Notes: generated from the letters alone by a model not told the origin. A stretch of 64,000 nt of DNA from Pedobacter soli (GCF_900101435.1 NZ_FMZH01000011.1:62001-126000); one strand, 5' to 3'; shown: positions 10,104 through 18,573, counted from the stretch's first letter. Numbers and translations: made by a program.

Positions 10104-11291
10104 ATGTATAAAACATTACAACCGGTTCTTCAAAAAGAACTAGAAGAAATTGAGAACGCTGGATTATTTAAGCGCGAACGGATTATTATTACCCCTCAGG
10201 GTGCCGACATTCAGGTAAGTGGCGGAACTGAAGTGGTTAACTTTTGTGCAAATAACTATTTGGGACTTTCTTCACACCCAAAGGTGATAGAAGCGGCTAA
10301 AAAAGCGATCGATGATCATGGTTATGGAATGTCGTCTGTTCGTTTCATCTGCGGAACACAAGATGTACATAAAGAGCTTGAAGCTAAAATTTCTAAGTTT
10401 TTAGGTACTGAAGATACCATTTTATATGCTGCTGCCTTTGATGCCAATGGTGGGGTTTTTGAGCCTTTGTTCAATGCAGAAGATGCTATTATTTCGGATG
10501 AGCTGAACCATGCTTCAATTATTGATGGGGTTCGTTTGTGTAAAGCACAACGTTTCCGTTATAAAAACGCCGATATGGAAGATCTGGAAAAGCAATTAAT
10601 TGCAGCTAAAGATTGCAGGCACCGCATTATTGTTACCGATGGAGCTTTTTCTATGGATGGTTCTGTTGCGCCTTTAGATAAAATTGCCGATCTGGCCGAT
10701 AAGTACGAAGCATTGATTATGATCGATGAATCGCACTGTACAGGTTTTATTGGTAAAAATGGTCGCGGAACACACGAACATTTTGATGTGATGGATCGTA
10801 TCGATATCATTACCGGTACTTTAGGTAAAGCTTTAGGTGGTGCATCAGGTGGTTTTACTTCAGGTAAGAAAGAAATTATCGATATGTTGCGCCAGCGTTC
10901 ACGTCCGTACCTATTCTCTAATACTTTGGCTCCGGCTATTGCAGGTGCCTCAATTGCTGTGTTGGATATGTTGAGCGAAACTACAGCCTTGAGAGATAAA
11001 TTGGAATCAAATACAAAATATTTTCGCGAAAAAATGACAGCGGCAGGTTTCGATATCAAACCTGGTTTCCATCCAATCGTACCGGTTATGCTTTACGATG
11101 CCAAAATTGCACAAGAGTTTGCAGCTAAAATGCTTAACGAAGGTATTTATGTAATTGGGTTCTTCTATCCGGTTGTACCTCAGGGTAAAGCCAGGATCAG
11201 GGTGCAGTTATCGGCAGGTCATGAGCAACATCACCTAGATAAAGCAATTGCTGCCTTTACCAAAGTTGGCAAAGAATTGGGCGTAATTTAG
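10104..11291 (+). CDS. kbl: Glycine C-acetyltransferase (2-amino-3-ketobutyrate CoA ligase)
   Basis: This PLP enzyme of the alpha-oxoamine synthase family converts 2-amino-3-ketobutyrate plus CoA to glycine and acetyl-CoA in threonine breakdown. The 395-residue length equals that of known Kbl proteins. Visible signatures are NFCANNYLGLSSHPKV, GTQDVHKELE, the DELNHASIIDG loop, the IDESHCTGFIG aspartate region, and the PLP-binding lysine K242 in TGTLGKALGG. The related enzymes BioF and serine palmitoyltransferase share the fold, but the GTLGKALGGASGGFTSG stretch and overall match favour Kbl. The gene stands alone, with its own promoter and a strong terminator; no threonine dehydrogenase gene is in the window. 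Confidence 0.93.
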   Translation: MYKTLQPVLQKELEEIENAGLFKRERIIITPQGADIQVSGGTEVVNFCANNYLGLSSHPKVIEAAKKAIDDHGYGMSSVRFICGTQDVHKELEAKISKFLGTEDTILYAAAFDANGGVFEPLFNAEDAIISDELNHASIIDGVRLCKAQRFRYKNADMEDLEKQLIAAKDCRHRIIVTDGAFSMDGSVAPLDKIADLADKYEALIMIDESHCTGFIGKNGRGTHEHFDVMDRIDIITGTLGKALGGASGGFTSGKKEIIDMLRQRSRPYLFSNTLAPAIAGASIAVLDMLSETTALRDKLESNTKYFREKMTAAGFDIKPGFHPIVPVMLYDAKIAQEFAAKMLNEGIYVIGFFYPVVPQGKARIRVQLSAGHEQHHLDKAIAAFTKVGKELGVI

Positions 11292-11315
11292 TACAACTTA
11301 AATATTATATCATTC

Positions 11316-11341
11316 AAAAGCCGCTTCCTGCGGCTTTTTTT
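11316..11341 (+). terminator. Rho-independent terminator of kbl
   Basis: A perfect 9-bp stem (AAAAGCCGC / GCGGCTTTT) with a 5-base loop TTCCT runs directly into a T-run. It starts 24 bases after the kbl stop codon. Confidence 0.9.
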
Positions 11342-11425
11342 GTTTCGGGTTCATTTTCTTTTATAATGCTAGTGTAAACTCATTATTTGAACCCTGCAAG
11401 CATAAAAATATTAGATAATTTGCTG

Positions 11426-11433
11426 TATATTTG
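11426..11433 (+). promoter_or_regulatory. -7 box placing the pheS transcript start at or near its ATG
   Basis: TATATTTG fits TAnnTTTG and ends only 5 bases before the pheS ATG. If transcription begins the usual 5-7 bases after the box, the mRNA is leaderless or nearly so. No good TTG element lies at the normal distance upstream. Confidence 0.45.
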
Positions 11434-11438
11434 GAGCC

Positions 11439-12479
11439 ATGTTACAGGATAAAATAACACAATATACCGAAAAAATCAATGCTTTTGTAACTGAAAAAGC
11501 AGATGAGTTAGAGCAGTTCCGTATTAAATATTTAGGAAGCAAAGGCATCATTAAAGAGATTTTCGAAGAATTTAAAACAGTTTCTGTCGAAGAAAAAAGA
11601 TCTTTAGGTAAGGTGCTTAACGAATTTAAGCAACTTGCCGAATCGAAATATCAGGTGTTGAAAGAATCGACAGAAAGTTCGGAGCAGAAAACAGACAGCG
11701 CTCAGCTGGATATGACTTTGCCTGGAGAAGGTTTCGAGATTGGTTCCCGTCACCCACTGGCTTTGGTACGCAGAGAGATTGTGGAGATTTTCGCCAAGCT
11801 GGGCTTTACCGTTGCCGAAGGACCCGAAATTGAAGACGACTGGCATAACTTCTCGGCGTTGAACTTCCCTGAAGAGCACCCGGCAAGAGATATGCAGGAT
11901 ACTTTCTTCATTAAAAAAGGTGGCGAAAAAGGTGATATTGCCTTACGTACGCATACCTCTTCGGTACAGGTGCGTATGATGGAGCAGGGGCAGCCGCCTT
12001 TCAGGGCCATTATGCCGGGCCGTGTATATCGTAACGAAGCCATTTCGGCAAGAGCACATTGCTTTTTCCACCAGATAGAAGGTTTATATGTTGATGAAAA
12101 TGTTTCATTTGCAGATTTAAAACAAACCCTTTTTTACTTTGTGCAGGAATTATATGGCGAAGGTACTAAGGTGCGTTTCCGTCCTTCATATTTCCCTTTT
12201 ACAGAGCCTTCTGCAGAAATGGATATTTCTTGTACCATTTGTAAAGGTTCAGGTTGCCAGCTTTGTAAACACAGCGGATGGGTAGAGATTTTGGGTTGCG
12301 GTATGGTAGATCCGAATGTGTTGGAAAACTGTGGTATTGATTCGAAAAAATACAGTGGATTTGCCTTTGGAATGGGTATTGAACGCATTGCCAACCTGAA
12401 ATACGTAATTAAAGATTTACGTTTATTTTCAGAAAACGATGCCCGTTTTTTAAAGCAGTTTAAATCAGCTTTAATCTAA
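11439..12479 (+). CDS. pheS: Phenylalanine--tRNA ligase alpha subunit
   Basis: PheS is the catalytic alpha subunit of the heterotetrameric enzyme that charges tRNA-Phe. The 346-residue protein has the N-terminal coiled-coil tRNA-binding arm (residues 1-85), then the class II synthetase core. Motif 2 is around GRVYRNEAISARAHCFFHQIEG, followed by FRPSYFPFTEPSAEMDI and motif 3 as GFAFGMGIERIANLKY. A zinc-finger-like CTICKGSGCQLC insertion is present, as in many bacterial PheS proteins. Length and motifs are typical. The beta subunit gene is not nearby, which is common in Bacteroidota. A lipoprotein gene begins 3 bases after the stop. Confidence 0.97.
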   Translation: MLQDKITQYTEKINAFVTEKADELEQFRIKYLGSKGIIKEIFEEFKTVSVEEKRSLGKVLNEFKQLAESKYQVLKESTESSEQKTDSAQLDMTLPGEGFEIGSRHPLALVRREIVEIFAKLGFTVAEGPEIEDDWHNFSALNFPEEHPARDMQDTFFIKKGGEKGDIALRTHTSSVQVRMMEQGQPPFRAIMPGRVYRNEAISARAHCFFHQIEGLYVDENVSFADLKQTLFYFVQELYGEGTKVRFRPSYFPFTEPSAEMDISCTICKGSGCQLCKHSGWVEILGCGMVDPNVLENCGIDSKKYSGFAFGMGIERIANLKYVIKDLRLFSENDARFLKQFKSALI

Positions 12480-12482
12480 ACC

Positions 12483-12890
12483 ATGAGGTACCTGTTCAGC
12501 ATATTGTTCGTTTTGATCCTGACCACAGGTTGTGGTAAAGATCAGGGCTACATTCCTGAAGTTCCGGTGAACTACAATGTAACATTAACTGAATTTAGTA
12601 TTAAGGCTGTTAATAACGTTTTGGTTGTATCTGGCTATGGCGTTGGTGGATTACTTGTTGTTAAAACACCACTGGGCACTTATGTTGCCTTTGATCGCTG
12701 TAGTACGGTAAATCCGGAGAAGATTTGTAAAGTAGCACCCGATGATAGTGGTGTAACGGCAACAGATCCTTGCTCTGGAGCAAAGTTTTCATTGCTCGAT
12801 GGCAGCCCGCAAAAAGCCCCTGCTGAAAGAAGCTTAAAAAGCTACAATGTTTCGGTACAGGGTAATACATTAATACACGTAAGCAATTAG
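12483..12890 (+). CDS. Lipoprotein with Rieske-like fold lacking the histidine ligands
   Basis: This is a 135-residue predicted lipoprotein: signal peptide MRYLFSILFVLILTTG, then lipobox cysteine C17. The C-terminal half resembles a Rieske [2Fe-2S] domain: FDRCSTVNP at residues 70-78 and TDPCSGAKFSLLDG at 95-108, then PAERSLKSYNV, in the order of Rieske CxH...CxxH and the following strands. The two cysteines are kept (C73, C97) but the expected histidines are T75 and A100, so a normal cluster is unlikely. An extra cysteine is at C82. Role unknown. It lies between pheS (3 bases upstream) and a tetR gene (1 base downstream), probably in one operon. Confidence 0.75.
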   Translation: MRYLFSILFVLILTTGCGKDQGYIPEVPVNYNVTLTEFSIKAVNNVLVVSGYGVGGLLVVKTPLGTYVAFDRCSTVNPEKICKVAPDDSGVTATDPCSGAKFSLLDGSPQKAPAERSLKSYNVSVQGNTLIHVSN

Positions 12891-12891
12891 A

Positions 12892-13467
12892 ATGGAAGCT
12901 GAAAAAATAAAAGAAACAGTAAAAAAGGCGGCCAAAGAACTTTTCAGAAAATACGGTTATCATAAAACCAGTGTAAACGAAATTGCTAAAAAAGCACGTA
13001 TAGCTAAAGCAACCATTTATAAATATTTTGAAAGTAAAGAACAGGTTTTAGATAGTATCCTGATGGATTATCTGGATCAAAACCTTTACGAAATATTAAA
13101 TAATAAAGTAAGTTACACTACTGAAGAAGAGCATTTAAAAGCCCTGGTAATGAAAACCAGCCGATTGTCTTTTACGGCTTGTAACGAGTTTATCGGTTGG
13201 GATTTTGTACGCGAAAATGCAAACTCGCAAGAGTTTTTAAAGCACTTGTCTGATCAGCTGGAGGCTTTATTACTAGCCGCTTACCTGCAGTTAGATAACT
13301 TTAAAAACAACCCAGCCCGCCGCGAAGGATTAGCTTTCTTGCTTAAAGCAAGTAAAAGCATTGTATTTTCGTTCGCTTTCACATCTGTTAGCGATTCGGA
13401 TGTGCGCAAGAACTTCGTAAGTTTTCAAAAAGAAATATTGCCATTTTTGGTAAAAGCAGCACTTTAA
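12892..13467 (+). CDS. TetR/AcrR family transcriptional regulator
   Basis: This 191-residue regulator has a clear N-terminal TetR helix-turn-helix: KKAAKELFRKYGYHKTSVNE, then IAKKARIAKATIYKYFESKE (about residues 10-52). The C-terminal ligand-binding region is helical and not recognisable by family. It starts one base after the Rieske-like lipoprotein gene and is probably co-transcribed with pheS. No efflux pump or other usual TetR target is adjacent, so the target is unknown. The stop lies 28 bases from the convergent gene downstream. Confidence 0.9.
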   Translation: MEAEKIKETVKKAAKELFRKYGYHKTSVNEIAKKARIAKATIYKYFESKEQVLDSILMDYLDQNLYEILNNKVSYTTEEEHLKALVMKTSRLSFTACNEFIGWDFVRENANSQEFLKHLSDQLEALLLAAYLQLDNFKNNPARREGLAFLLKASKSIVFSFAFTSVSDSDVRKNFVSFQKEILPFLVKAAL

Positions 13468-13495
13468 TGCTTAAAACCGTGCATAAATTCAGTGT

Positions 13496-14176
13496 TTATT
13501 GGTTGTAATAATCTTTAAACTTAAATTTTTGCACGGTTTTTTTCATCTTTCCATCAACCAGTTTTTGGGTAATTACAGTAACATAATCTGCAATGCTCGA
13601 ATCTTCGATAACCGAAGAATCTTCATAAAGCCCCTGCTTTGCATCATATTTATAGTTGATAGTTTTATCAAAGCAACAGCCATTTTTGATATGAATAGAA
13701 AGCTGTTTGTTTTTCTTGTCAACATCAAACAATCCAAGATTTTCGCTGGCCAGTTTGGTTAAAGGCGCATTCAAAACAAATTTGTTGTTTACCGACAAAT
13801 AAACATCGTATGACGGGCTGGCATAAGCACCGTTATTACCGTTTCTGATGGCAAGATCTTCGATGCCGTCAAAATTAAAGTCTCCAAAAATTAATGGTGT
13901 TTGGTATTTGCCCAGGTCGAGCCAACCCAGCTGGGCATTTTGCATTTCGGTTAAGCCGAAATCCAGGTCTTTTGAAGTAAAAGTTTGCATTTCCTGGTCT
14001 GTAATTTTATCGTACAAAATGATGGTCGCCTTTCCATTGCAATGCCCTGTGGTGCAGTTTTCTACAAATATTTTAGCTTTAAAATTGTTAGAGCTGTTAT
14101 TTGCCGTAAATTTAAATTGCGCCTTTGCATAATGGCTAATCAATAAAAAAGCGCAAGCGAATATTAAGTTCTTCAT
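13496..14176 (-). CDS. XAC2610-related secreted protein
   Basis: This 226-residue exported protein has a signal peptide (MKNLIFACAFLLISHYAKA, cut after residue 19). The middle region carries FGDFNFDGIEDLAIRNGNNG and SYDVYLSVNNKFVLN, a pattern of the XAC2610-related family, whose members resemble FG-GAP/VCBS calcium-binding repeats (DFNFDGIEDLA). A C-C pair (NGCCFDK) follows. The function of the family is unknown. The gene stands alone and converges on the tetR gene. Its 3' end contains one arm of an inverted repeat shared with the gap (see findings). Confidence 0.75.
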   Translation of the reverse strand: MKNLIFACAFLLISHYAKAQFKFTANNSSNNFKAKIFVENCTTGHCNGKATIILYDKITDQEMQTFTSKDLDFGLTEMQNAQLGWLDLGKYQTPLIFGDFNFDGIEDLAIRNGNNGAYASPSYDVYLSVNNKFVLNAPLTKLASENLGLFDVDKKNKQLSIHIKNGCCFDKTINYKYDAKQGLYEDSSVIEDSSIADYVTVITQKLVDGKMKKTVQKFKFKDYYNQ

Positions 14177-14231
14177 TCAAAAAATTTCGATAAAATTACA
14201 GCAATATCCGCTCGCTAAAAGTTAAAAAAGG

Positions 14232-15194
14232 TTAACGTTTCCTTTTGCGGTTGGTTATGTACGATTTTACCGCTGATTTGGTAGTTAGCCAGTCTTTCCC
14301 TTCTTTATAGGCATCAATTTTACCCTGACGGGCCAGTAGGCTTACATATTCCTGGCCGTATGGTATATCAGGTTCAGAAACGATAAACGATATGGGTTCG
14401 TAATCCCCATAACTGTTTCCCGGCAGGGCATTAATGTACATATTTAAGGAACGCTCTAAAGCTTGCAGCATGAGCAGGCAGAGTTTACTGTAATTCCCCT
14501 TGTTGGCCTGGTTTAATGCTTCATAATACTTTTTACGATCTGCTTTTAAAATAATAGCAGGGGGAAAGCCTTTTCGCATTAACAGCAGATTCATAGCAAG
14601 CCTTACCGTACGCCCGTTCCCATCAAAAAATGGGTGGATCCAAACCAGTTTATGGTGGAAAATGGTACTCAATACAATATCATTTAAACCTAATGGGTTA
14701 TCATTTACAAAGATGATCAGTTCATCCAATAAATCCGAAACTTTGTTTGCATTCGGAGGAGTAAAATTAGCCCCAACAATGCGTACTCCTCCGTTTCTTA
14801 AACGACCTGCGTAATCATCTTCTATGCTGCGCAATACAAGGCCATGAAGCGAAAGGATATCGATGCTTCTAAGGATATAATTTTCTTTTACCAGGGTGTA
14901 GAGGTAATCGATGGCTTTTTCGTGGTTAAATGCTTCGAAATGTTCCCGTAGCGATTTGCCTTTAACAGTAATGCCTTCCTGTAACACCATTTGGGTTTCT
15001 TGCAGGGTAAGGGTGTTCCCTTCAATACTGTTAGAGTTGTATGTCCACTCGAGGCTTAAATCTGTTTTAATGCGGTGTAGCGCGCTAGAGGGTAAGGGCC
15101 TTGATGAATCAAGCCTTGCTTTTTTCTCGTACAACCGATCTATAGTAGGTTGGAGTTCCGCTAAATTTTCTAAATTTAAATTCCACACAACCAA
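14232..15194 (-). CDS. Fic family protein with N-terminal inhibitory motif and C-terminal HTH-like domain
   Basis: Fic proteins transfer AMP or other phosphate-containing groups to target proteins. The core motif HPFFDGNGRTVR (catalytic H187) is intact. The class II inhibitory-helix motif S-x-x-x-E-G is visible at S54-E58-G59, so activity is probably autoinhibited. The C-terminus (about 270-320) resembles an excisionase-type DNA-binding helix-turn-helix (EYVSLLARQGKIDAYKEGKD), ending in a basic tail. No ATG exists before the inhibitory motif: the start is TTG at 15194 or GTG at 15188. The TTG overlaps a TAAATTTG -7 box (15192-15199), which favours 15188. No antitoxin gene is adjacent. A perfect 10-bp inverted repeat just upstream suggests autoregulation. 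Confidence 0.88.
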   Translation of the reverse strand: MVVWNLNLENLAELQPTIDRLYEKKARLDSSRPLPSSALHRIKTDLSLEWTYNSNSIEGNTLTLQETQMVLQEGITVKGKSLREHFEAFNHEKAIDYLYTLVKENYILRSIDILSLHGLVLRSIEDDYAGRLRNGGVRIVGANFTPPNANKVSDLLDELIIFVNDNPLGLNDIVLSTIFHHKLVWIHPFFDGNGRTVRLAMNLLLMRKGFPPAIILKADRKKYYEALNQANKGNYSKLCLLMLQALERSLNMYINALPGNSYGDYEPISFIVSEPDIPYGQEYVSLLARQGKIDAYKEGKDWLTTKSAVKSYITNRKRKR

Positions 15195-15210
15195 ATTTAC
15201 TAATATCGTT

Positions 15211-15235
15211 TCGGATTAAAAAGTATTTAATCCGA
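15211..15235. promoter_or_regulatory. Inverted repeat, candidate operator of the Fic gene
   Basis: TCGGATTAAA and TTTAATCCGA form a perfect 10-bp inverted repeat with a 5-base centre. It is 17-23 bases upstream of the possible Fic start codons and just upstream of a TAAATTTG box. The lack of a T-run argues against a terminator. The Fic protein's own HTH-like C-terminus is the inferred ligand. Confidence 0.55.
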
Positions 15236-15250
15236 TATTAAAAATTTTCT

Positions 15251-15284
15251 AAAAAAATACCGGATAATTTGTGGTTATCCGGTA
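15251..15284 (-). terminator. Rho-independent terminator of the ABC-2 exporter operon
   Basis: On the minus strand a perfect 10-bp stem (TACCGGATAA / TTATCCGGTA, loop of 7) is followed by seven T. It lies just after the ABC permease stop at 15304. Confidence 0.85.
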
Positions 15285-15303
15285 GTTGATTATTTTTTTC
15301 TGA

Positions 15304-16419
15304 TTATTCCCATTTGAAAACCTTTACGGCAACGGCATAAATACCTATTCCCCAGATTAACAGGATCATGATCTGGAATTTCACGTCCCAAAGTCCCAGG
15401 CCTTCAAAGGCTACTTTACGCATTGCATCGTTTAAATAGGTGAGTGGTAAAGCTCTGCTGATAGGCTGTAACCAGTTCGGGAAGGCTTCGATTGAAAAGA
15501 AGGTTCCCGATAATAAGAATTGCGGAAGGGTTACAATATTTGAAATAGGAGGGATCATGCTTTCGTTTTTTGCAATACCCGAAATAATGAAGCCGAAGCC
15601 CATAAAAACAATTACCCCTAATGTTGCCAACAGCAACATGTTGACGACCGTGACTGCCCCATGAATAAGCGTAAAACCAAAAAAGAAATGACCTAATAAG
15701 ATGATAAACAAAGCGCCTATCAATGCAAAACCTATCCGTGCAATACCCTCGCCAATTACTATGCTCGATCGTTTTACGGGTGTAGCAAAAAAGCGTTTAA
15801 TCACCAGTGTTTGGCGCAAGCTTAAAAACACAAAAGCTGTTCCGAATACGCCGGTACTTAGTAATGAGAAGCCTAACTGACCCGGCAGGATAAAATCGAT
15901 CGTTTTATACTCGCGGCCGGTTATGGTACTTTCCCGTATTTCGGCAACAGAAGGTTTTAAGGTTTTATCGTAAAACAGGTTGTTTAATACCGATTTTAAA
16001 ATGCCGCCTTTATCTCTTGATGCCGAAGTGTAAACTACATTTACCGAATAGGCTGGCGCATTTACTTTCCGGTGCACATCAATCATTGCATCAACATTTC
16101 CTTTTTCAAGGAGCTTATCAAACTCCGCTTTGGTTTTATCCTTTACCAAACGAATCATGCCTGTTTTCTCCATCATGCCAATAACCGGATTGTTAACATC
16201 CGATCCTGGAGTAATACCCACATCAATATGGGTACCGCCACCACCTAAAAAGCCGAAAACTAAAATGAATATCAAGGGGAAGGCAAGTGTAAAAACCACA
16301 GCCGAAGGGCTGCGCATAATTGAACGGAAGCTGGCTTTTGCCAAAGCCAGGGTAGCTGTGGTATTGCTGTATCCGTTTGCTCCTGATGGAGCATTTGAAT
16401 TTTGTATATCTTTTTGCAT
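15304..16419 (-). CDS. ABC-2 type transporter permease
   Basis: This is a 371-residue membrane subunit of an ABC exporter. It has the ABC-2 layout: one N-terminal transmembrane helix (AVVFTLAFPLIFILVFGFL, near 38-57), a large extracytoplasmic domain (about 60-180), then five hydrophobic segments including FGTAFVFLSLRQTLVIKRFFATP and a final helix ending ...KVFKWE. The motif around ISNIVTLPQFLLSGTFFSIE is typical of the family. It is paired with the ATPase gene upstream (67-base gap), so the two form one exporter. The substrate is unknown; related pairs export drugs, lipids or O-antigen-like molecules. A strong terminator follows. Confidence 0.9.
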   Translation of the reverse strand: MQKDIQNSNAPSGANGYSNTTATLALAKASFRSIMRSPSAVVFTLAFPLIFILVFGFLGGGGTHIDVGITPGSDVNNPVIGMMEKTGMIRLVKDKTKAEFDKLLEKGNVDAMIDVHRKVNAPAYSVNVVYTSASRDKGGILKSVLNNLFYDKTLKPSVAEIRESTITGREYKTIDFILPGQLGFSLLSTGVFGTAFVFLSLRQTLVIKRFFATPVKRSSIVIGEGIARIGFALIGALFIILLGHFFFGFTLIHGAVTVVNMLLLATLGVIVFMGFGFIISGIAKNESMIPPISNIVTLPQFLLSGTFFSIEAFPNWLQPISRALPLTYLNDAMRKVAFEGLGLWDVKFQIMILLIWGIGIYAVAVKVFKWE

Positions 16420-16486
16420 ATCTTTTTACTGGATGCTGTTTCGAATCAAATATTGTATTATAAGTTCCCATTTAAGGGGTGGAGGG

Positions 16487-17251
16487 TTATTCTCGCCATT
16501 CTTTTCCTGTTAGGTTGATGAAAACATCCTCCAGATTGGCTTTTTTAACCTCTTTTTTGCGCTCAAAGCCGCTGTTTACCAACTGATCGATCAGGTTATC
16601 GGGGGTGTCAAGCGCAATAATTTCACCGCGCTCTACAAAGGCTACACGATCGCAAAGCTGTTCGGCCTCATCCATGTAATGTGTGGTGATTACCACAGTT
16701 GTACCAGCATTACGGATTTCAGTAATCAAATCCCATAAATTTCTCCTGGCCTGTGGATCTAAGCCTGTTGTTGGCTCGTCAAGAAAGATAATTTTAGGCT
16801 GGTTAATAAGCGTGGTAGCAATAGAAAAGCGTTGTTTCTGTCCACCCGAAAGGGCTTTGTATTTGGCTTTGGCTTTATCCTGAAGGTTTACTTTCTCCAG
16901 CATTTCCATAGGCTTAATGTCTGCGCCATATAAACCCGCAAAAAGCTCAATAAGTTCTACAAGGTTAAGGTTAGGGTAATAGCCTGCAGCCTGCAGTTGT
17001 ACGCCAATAATTTGTTTTATTTCCTGTGCCTGTTTATCTACCGAAAAGCCATCAACTGTAATTTCGCCCGATGTTTTATCTCTTAAAGTTTCAATAATTT
17101 CGAGGGTAGTGGTTTTGCCGGCACCATTTGGACCAAGCAGACCAAAAATTTCATGCTCGTAAACGTCAAAACTAAGGCCCTGAACGGCCACAAAATCATC
17201 GTACTTTTTCACCAGGTTTTTAACACTGATAATAGCTTTGGGTGTTTCCAT
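16487..17251 (-). CDS. ABC transporter ATP-binding protein
   Basis: This is a 254-residue ATPase subunit. Walker A is GPNGAGKTTT (about residues 39-48), the signature is LSGGQKQR, Walker B is IIFLDEPTTGL, and the switch histidine is in VVITTHYMDEAEQL. It belongs to the DrrA/NatA-like group that pairs with ABC-2 permeases, and the permease gene follows 67 bases downstream on the same strand. The protein is slightly short at the C-terminus compared with DrrA (about 300), ending VFINLTGKEWRE. Substrate unknown. Confidence 0.93.
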   Translation of the reverse strand: METPKAIISVKNLVKKYDDFVAVQGLSFDVYEHEIFGLLGPNGAGKTTTLEIIETLRDKTSGEITVDGFSVDKQAQEIKQIIGVQLQAAGYYPNLNLVELIELFAGLYGADIKPMEMLEKVNLQDKAKAKYKALSGGQKQRFSIATTLINQPKIIFLDEPTTGLDPQARRNLWDLITEIRNAGTTVVITTHYMDEAEQLCDRVAFVERGEIIALDTPDNLIDQLVNSGFERKKEVKKANLEDVFINLTGKEWRE

Positions 17252-17350
17252 GCTGCGAATGTAAGGAGCTTTAAATGAATTGAAAATGAATTTTATCAGT
17301 TATGACTTAAAATGTCGGTAAAATGATGTTTTATTCAGGTGAAACAGGTT

Positions 17351-17404
17351 AAAAAAAGAAATCTGCGGATCTCCAGCTTAAAATTTGCCGTAGATCCGCA
17401 GATT
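17351..17404 (-). terminator. Terminator downstream of carA
   Basis: A perfect 13-bp stem (AATCTGCGGATCT at 17360-17372 with AGATCCGCAGATT at 17392-17404, loop of 19) is followed on the minus strand by TTCTTTTTTT. It lies 57 bases after the carA stop. Confidence 0.8.
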
Positions 17405-17460
17405 GTAAATATGGTGCTTTGGACTTTAGTCTTTAAGCTTTGGTCTGTTCTACCTTAATA

Positions 17461-18573
17461 TTACCAGGTTAATTCGCCTTTAATTACTGATACGAAATCA
17501 TCGAATAAATAGCGAGAATCGTGCGGACCCGGAGAAGATTCAGGGTGGTATTGAACCGAAAATGCTTTTTTACCTTTAACACGGATACCTTCAATTGATT
17601 TATCATTTAGGTTTACGTGGGTAACCTCAACTTTATCCGATTTCATTACTTCTTCTGGTACAACACCGAAACCATGGTTTTGAGAAGTTACTTCGCAGTG
17701 GTTTTTGATGATATTTTTAACCGGGTGGTTTAAACCGCGGTGACCGTTAAACATTTTCATGGTGCCAATGCCGTTAGCTTCGGCCAATAACTGGTGACCT
17801 AAGCAGATCCCGAATAAAGGTTTATCTGCAGCCAGGATTGCATTAATGGTTTCTACAGCGTAAGGCATAACCGATGGATCGCCAGGACCATTTGAAATAA
17901 AATAACCATCAGGGTTAAATTTTTCCATTTCAGCAAATGTAGTTTTGGCAGGGAAAACCTGAACGTAAATATCGCGGCTTTCGAAATTGCGCAAAATGTT
18001 TTTCTTGATACCCAAATCTAAAGCAGCGACTTTTAAGCTTGCTTCAGGGTTGCCATAAAAATAAGGCTCGGTAGTGCTCACTTTCGATGAAAGCTCTAAG
18101 CCCTCCATCGATGGAACTTCAGCCAATTTTTGCTTTAATTCTTCTAAATCAGTAATTTCTGAAGAGATGATCGCGTTCATTGCGCCTTTATCTCTGATGT
18201 GGCGAACCAAAGCGCGGGTATCGATATCAGAAATAGCAACCAGATTATCATTCTGGAAATAATCCTGAATGGATTCGGTAGCTTGTTTACGGCTATAAAT
18301 GATGTTGTAATTTTTACAAACTAAACCGGCAATTTTAATCGAACCTGATTCGATTTCGTCTTTATGGATACCATAATTACCAATGTGCGAATTGGTAGTA
18401 ACCATTATCTGTCCAAAATAACTTGGATCGGTAAAAATTTCCTGGTAACCTGTCATCCCGGTATTAAAACAAATTTCGCCAGTTGTGGTACCAATTTTTC
18501 CGGCCGCTTTGCCGTAAAAAACTGTGCCGTCGGCCAGTAATAAAATCGCAGGTAACTTGGTGTAGTTAGTCAT
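17461..18573 (-). CDS. carA: Carbamoyl-phosphate synthase small subunit
   Basis: CarA is the glutaminase subunit that feeds ammonia to CarB for carbamoyl phosphate, used in pyrimidine and arginine synthesis. The 370-residue protein has the N-terminal CPSase domain (LADGTVFYGKAAG, GYQEIFTDPSYFGQIM) and a C-terminal class I glutamine amidotransferase. The nucleophile cysteine is in FGICLGHQLL, and the His/Glu pair is in VQYHPESSPGPHD. Length and motifs are standard. carB is not within reach, so it is encoded elsewhere, as is common. A TATCTTTG box at 18692-18699 gives a leader of about 110 bases. Confidence 0.97.
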   Translation of the reverse strand: MTNYTKLPAILLLADGTVFYGKAAGKIGTTTGEICFNTGMTGYQEIFTDPSYFGQIMVTTNSHIGNYGIHKDEIESGSIKIAGLVCKNYNIIYSRKQATESIQDYFQNDNLVAISDIDTRALVRHIRDKGAMNAIISSEITDLEELKQKLAEVPSMEGLELSSKVSTTEPYFYGNPEASLKVAALDLGIKKNILRNFESRDIYVQVFPAKTTFAEMEKFNPDGYFISNGPGDPSVMPYAVETINAILAADKPLFGICLGHQLLAEANGIGTMKMFNGHRGLNHPVKNIIKNHCEVTSQNHGFGVVPEEVMKSDKVEVTHVNLNDKSIEGIRVKGKKAFSVQYHPESSPGPHDSRYLFDDFVSVIKGELTW

